Shown piece after piece: positions 53,380-55,086 of a stretch of 55,086 bases of DNA (its first letter is position 1; each line of letters opens with the position of its first letter). A program made the position numbers and the translations under genes. The notes under the pieces are model-generated. The model saw nothing but the letters and a program-made list of their open reading frames with translations. It was not told the origin of the DNA and did no database searches. Source of the DNA: Verrucomicrobiia bacterium. GTDB lineage: Bacteria; Verrucomicrobiota; Verrucomicrobiia; Verrucomicrobiales; DEV007. The stretch spans positions 1-55,086 of the forward strand of contig JAGROY010000018.1 of assembly GCA_020439995.1 (NCBI GenBank), given 5' to 3'.

Positions 53380-53570
53380 ACCGGGACAGAGCCACAGATT
53401 TCTCCGGTTTATAGGCTCAGGTTCACCGGAGAGCAAGTCTTTTGCCTTGCTCCCCACGAAACGACTTGCAGCAAATGGAGACTTCTCAGGAGGCCATATC
53501 CCGGCAAAACGTCTGCACGGTTCTGATTTTTACCTTGCGAGGATCGAACTTTCAGTAAGTATTGAAAACA

Positions 53571-54110
53571 ATGAACGAAGACACGCCAGCCCGAAAGAGC
53601 GATCCGGCACTCGATGCAGTGCGCGACGAATTTGTAGTGCAGTGGGGAGCAATGGGCAGTGCATGGGGAATCAATCGAACGATGGCACAGATCCACGCAC
53701 TGCTGATGGTCAGCCCGAATCCACTGAGCACGGATCAAGTGATGGAAGAGCTGAAAATCAGCCGTGGAAACGCCCACAGCAATCTGCGTGAACTCATCGG
53801 CTGGGGACTGATTCGCGGAGTCATTCGCAAAGGTGAACGTAAGGAATACTTCGAAGCCGAAAAAGACGTGTGGAAAATGTTTTGCACGATTGCCCGCGAA
53901 CGGAAACGCCGCGAGATCGATCCGGCGCTGGACGTTCTGGAAAATTGTAAAGAAGCCAGCAAGGGCTTGCGTTCAAGCGAGGCCAAGGCTTTCCACACCC
54001 AGATCTCGGAGCTTTCAGACTTCGTAAAGCTCGCTGGAGGTGCCATGGACCAGATCGCACGGTCTGAGCAGAGCAAGGCAGCCCGCTGGGCACAAAAGCT
54101 GTTTACCTGA
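53571..54110 (+). CDS. GbsR/MarR-type transcriptional regulator
   Basis: The protein is 179 aa from ATG 53571; a TTG 9 nt upstream is possible. It has a winged helix-turn-helix: INRTMAQIHALLMVSPNPLSTDQVMEELKISRGNAHSNLRELIGWGLIRGVIRKGERKEYFEA, with the recognition helix SRGNAHSNLREL. The 'WGINRTMAQI' opening is characteristic of the GbsR family, which controls osmoprotectant or related genes in some bacteria. The C-terminal half (about residues 95-175) is helical, probably for dimerisation. Target genes are unknown; the divergent DUF5069 gene is the natural candidate. Confidence 0.88.
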   Translation: MNEDTPARKSDPALDAVRDEFVVQWGAMGSAWGINRTMAQIHALLMVSPNPLSTDQVMEELKISRGNAHSNLRELIGWGLIRGVIRKGERKEYFEAEKDVWKMFCTIARERKRREIDPALDVLENCKEASKGLRSSEAKAFHTQISELSDFVKLAGGAMDQIARSEQSKAARWAQKLFT

Positions 54111-54140
54111 TCTCACTCCCCTGCGTTCGACGCTCGCACT

Positions 54141-55064
54141 TCACTTACTCACGATGTCGACGCGATCCCCGACTTTCGACTCTTTGAAGAAAAACTCTGC
54201 CGTAGACCTCGGGAGCCTGACGCAGCCGTGGGAAGCCGGATAACCGGGCAGCGCTCCTTCATGGAACCCCATGGCAGTGCAACTGAACCGCTGGAAGAAT
54301 GGCATTTCTGCATTGCCATAAATATTCGAGTGATGGAGCCTTTCCTTGTCTGTGATCACATACTTACCCGGGGTCGTGGGATGAGTGCTCCGACCGGAGG
54401 AAACTCCAGATGTTTTGATCGCCTGCCCGTTTTTGAATAGCGTCACTTTCTGTGTGTCGAGGTTGATAACGAACTGGCGCTCCTGTTTGTCGTCCTGCCA
54501 AGGCACGCCTATAAGGATCTGCTGCATCTGAACGTTCTGTCGCTTTGCTGCGAACTGAATAGGATAAACTTTGGTGGGAGCAGTGGCTCCGTAGCGGTTT
54601 GCCCCCTTCGCCAGCAGGGCCAGCACTACTTCTTTTTGGTCCAGGCAAGTTGCAGCGATTAAGGGCGTCACCTGCTGGATCGATGCCTTTCGCACATAGA
54701 AGTCGAGCAGGGCATTCTTGAACAACTTGCGGAATTCGAGTGTCGCTGGGGTGATCAGGTAGTCGTCAGGTGGTGGTGCTCGCTCGTGATTGATCAGAGC
54801 AAGGGTCACTTCGTGGTGTCGCATGACGATCGACAATGGAATCGCAGCCTGTCCCTCCGGCGCAAGCTCAGTGGGATCAGCGCCAAAATCCATGAGAGTC
54901 TGCACCATTTGGAGATGGTTCCGGCGAATCATCCCGGTCAGCGCGGTGTCCCCTTTGTCGTTGCGCTCATGAACACTTGCGCCCTTCTCCAACAGCGTTC
55001 TGGCAACGGCATAATCTTCCTGCTCAAGAGCAATCCACAGTGTGCCGCGAACATCTTTTACCAC
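54141..55064 (-). CDS. Ankyrin-repeat protein with C-terminal L,D-transpeptidase (YkuD) domain
   Basis: This 307-aa product has N-terminal ankyrin repeats (LWIALEQEDYAVARTLLEKGASVHERND; DTALTGMIRRNHLQMVQTLMDFGADPT; PLIAATCLDQKEVVLALLAKGANR) followed by a YkuD L,D-transpeptidase domain (from about residue 195: RQFVINLDTQKVTLFKNGQ) with catalytic His and Cys in SHGCVRLP (C281). YkuD enzymes cross-link peptidoglycan or attach proteins to it, and act outside the membrane. The start is a GTG at 55064; an in-frame TAA lies at 55077-55079, and no signal peptide precedes the first repeat. So either a frame error or a disrupted 5' end separates it from an upstream signal, or export is unusual. Confidence 0.8.
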   Translation of the reverse strand: MVKDVRGTLWIALEQEDYAVARTLLEKGASVHERNDKGDTALTGMIRRNHLQMVQTLMDFGADPTELAPEGQAAIPLSIVMRHHEVTLALINHERAPPPDDYLITPATLEFRKLFKNALLDFYVRKASIQQVTPLIAATCLDQKEVVLALLAKGANRYGATAPTKVYPIQFAAKRQNVQMQQILIGVPWQDDKQERQFVINLDTQKVTLFKNGQAIKTSGVSSGRSTHPTTPGKYVITDKERLHHSNIYGNAEMPFFQRFSCTAMGFHEGALPGYPASHGCVRLPRSTAEFFFKESKVGDRVDIVSK

Positions 55065-55086
55065 AATGTCGTTGAATTAAGGATCT

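Overview
The window looks like a chromosomal segment of a Verrucomicrobiota bacterium (PVC superphylum). The evidence is gene content: a Verru_Chthon cassette (pseudopilin-like proteins B, C and D), an RNA polymerase sigma factor divergent from a Ser/Thr kinase, a kinase fused to PEGA and FGE-like domains, a PEP-CTERM protein, a planctomycete-type cytochrome c domain, and many large secreted proteins with thrombospondin type 3 calcium repeats. This assignment comes from family knowledge; no database search was possible. Few genes have a clear Shine-Dalgarno sequence, so several starts were chosen from protein homology, signal peptides or start/stop overlaps.

Layout. 1-9.1 kb: the 3' part of a membrane Ser/Thr kinase with PEGA repeats and a degenerate FGE domain; a small lipoprotein; two neighbouring secreted proteins sharing a beta-sandwich module, one with a PEP-CTERM tail; a Tat-exported DUF3500 protein; a conserved hypothetical; and hldD (LPS heptose epimerase) carrying a G10 tract. 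9.2-15.3 kb: an MsbA-like ABC exporter, an RRM RNA-binding protein, a cytochrome c lipoprotein, a double-domain universal stress protein, an EamA transporter and a class IV aminotransferase. 15.6-24.6 kb: an export/envelope block with a 785-aa secreted protein, Verru_Chthon cassette proteins B, C and D, an NHL-repeat lipoprotein and a coupled double-VWA membrane protein. 24.6-27.5 kb: a translationally coupled heme operon (HemX-like, hemA, hemC), with a GluTR that lacks the usual C-terminal dimerisation domain. 27.6-29.6 kb: an EF-hand lipoprotein and a primary-like sigma-70 factor with a clear terminator.

29.8-47.0 kb is the most unusual region. An ECF-like sigma factor is divergent from a membrane Ser/Thr kinase. 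On the kinase strand follow six secreted proteins: a vanadium-dependent haloperoxidase with all vanadate ligands, a cohesin-like protein, a 1652-aa protein starting with a dockerin, a glycine-rich protein, a BNR-type propeller protein and an IPT/TIG protein. Tight spacing and the cohesin/dockerin adjacency suggest a secreted haloperoxidase-associated surface complex under kinase/sigma control. That function is inference.

47.4-55.1 kb is mostly housekeeping: a small membrane protein and a GNAT acetyltransferase; rpmH-rnpA-yidC; nadC-birA with a GTGA overlap; a DUF5069 protein with a good terminator, divergent from a GbsR/MarR regulator; and an ankyrin-L,D-transpeptidase protein at the right edge. 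No tRNA, rRNA, CRISPR array, IS element or phage gene was recognised.
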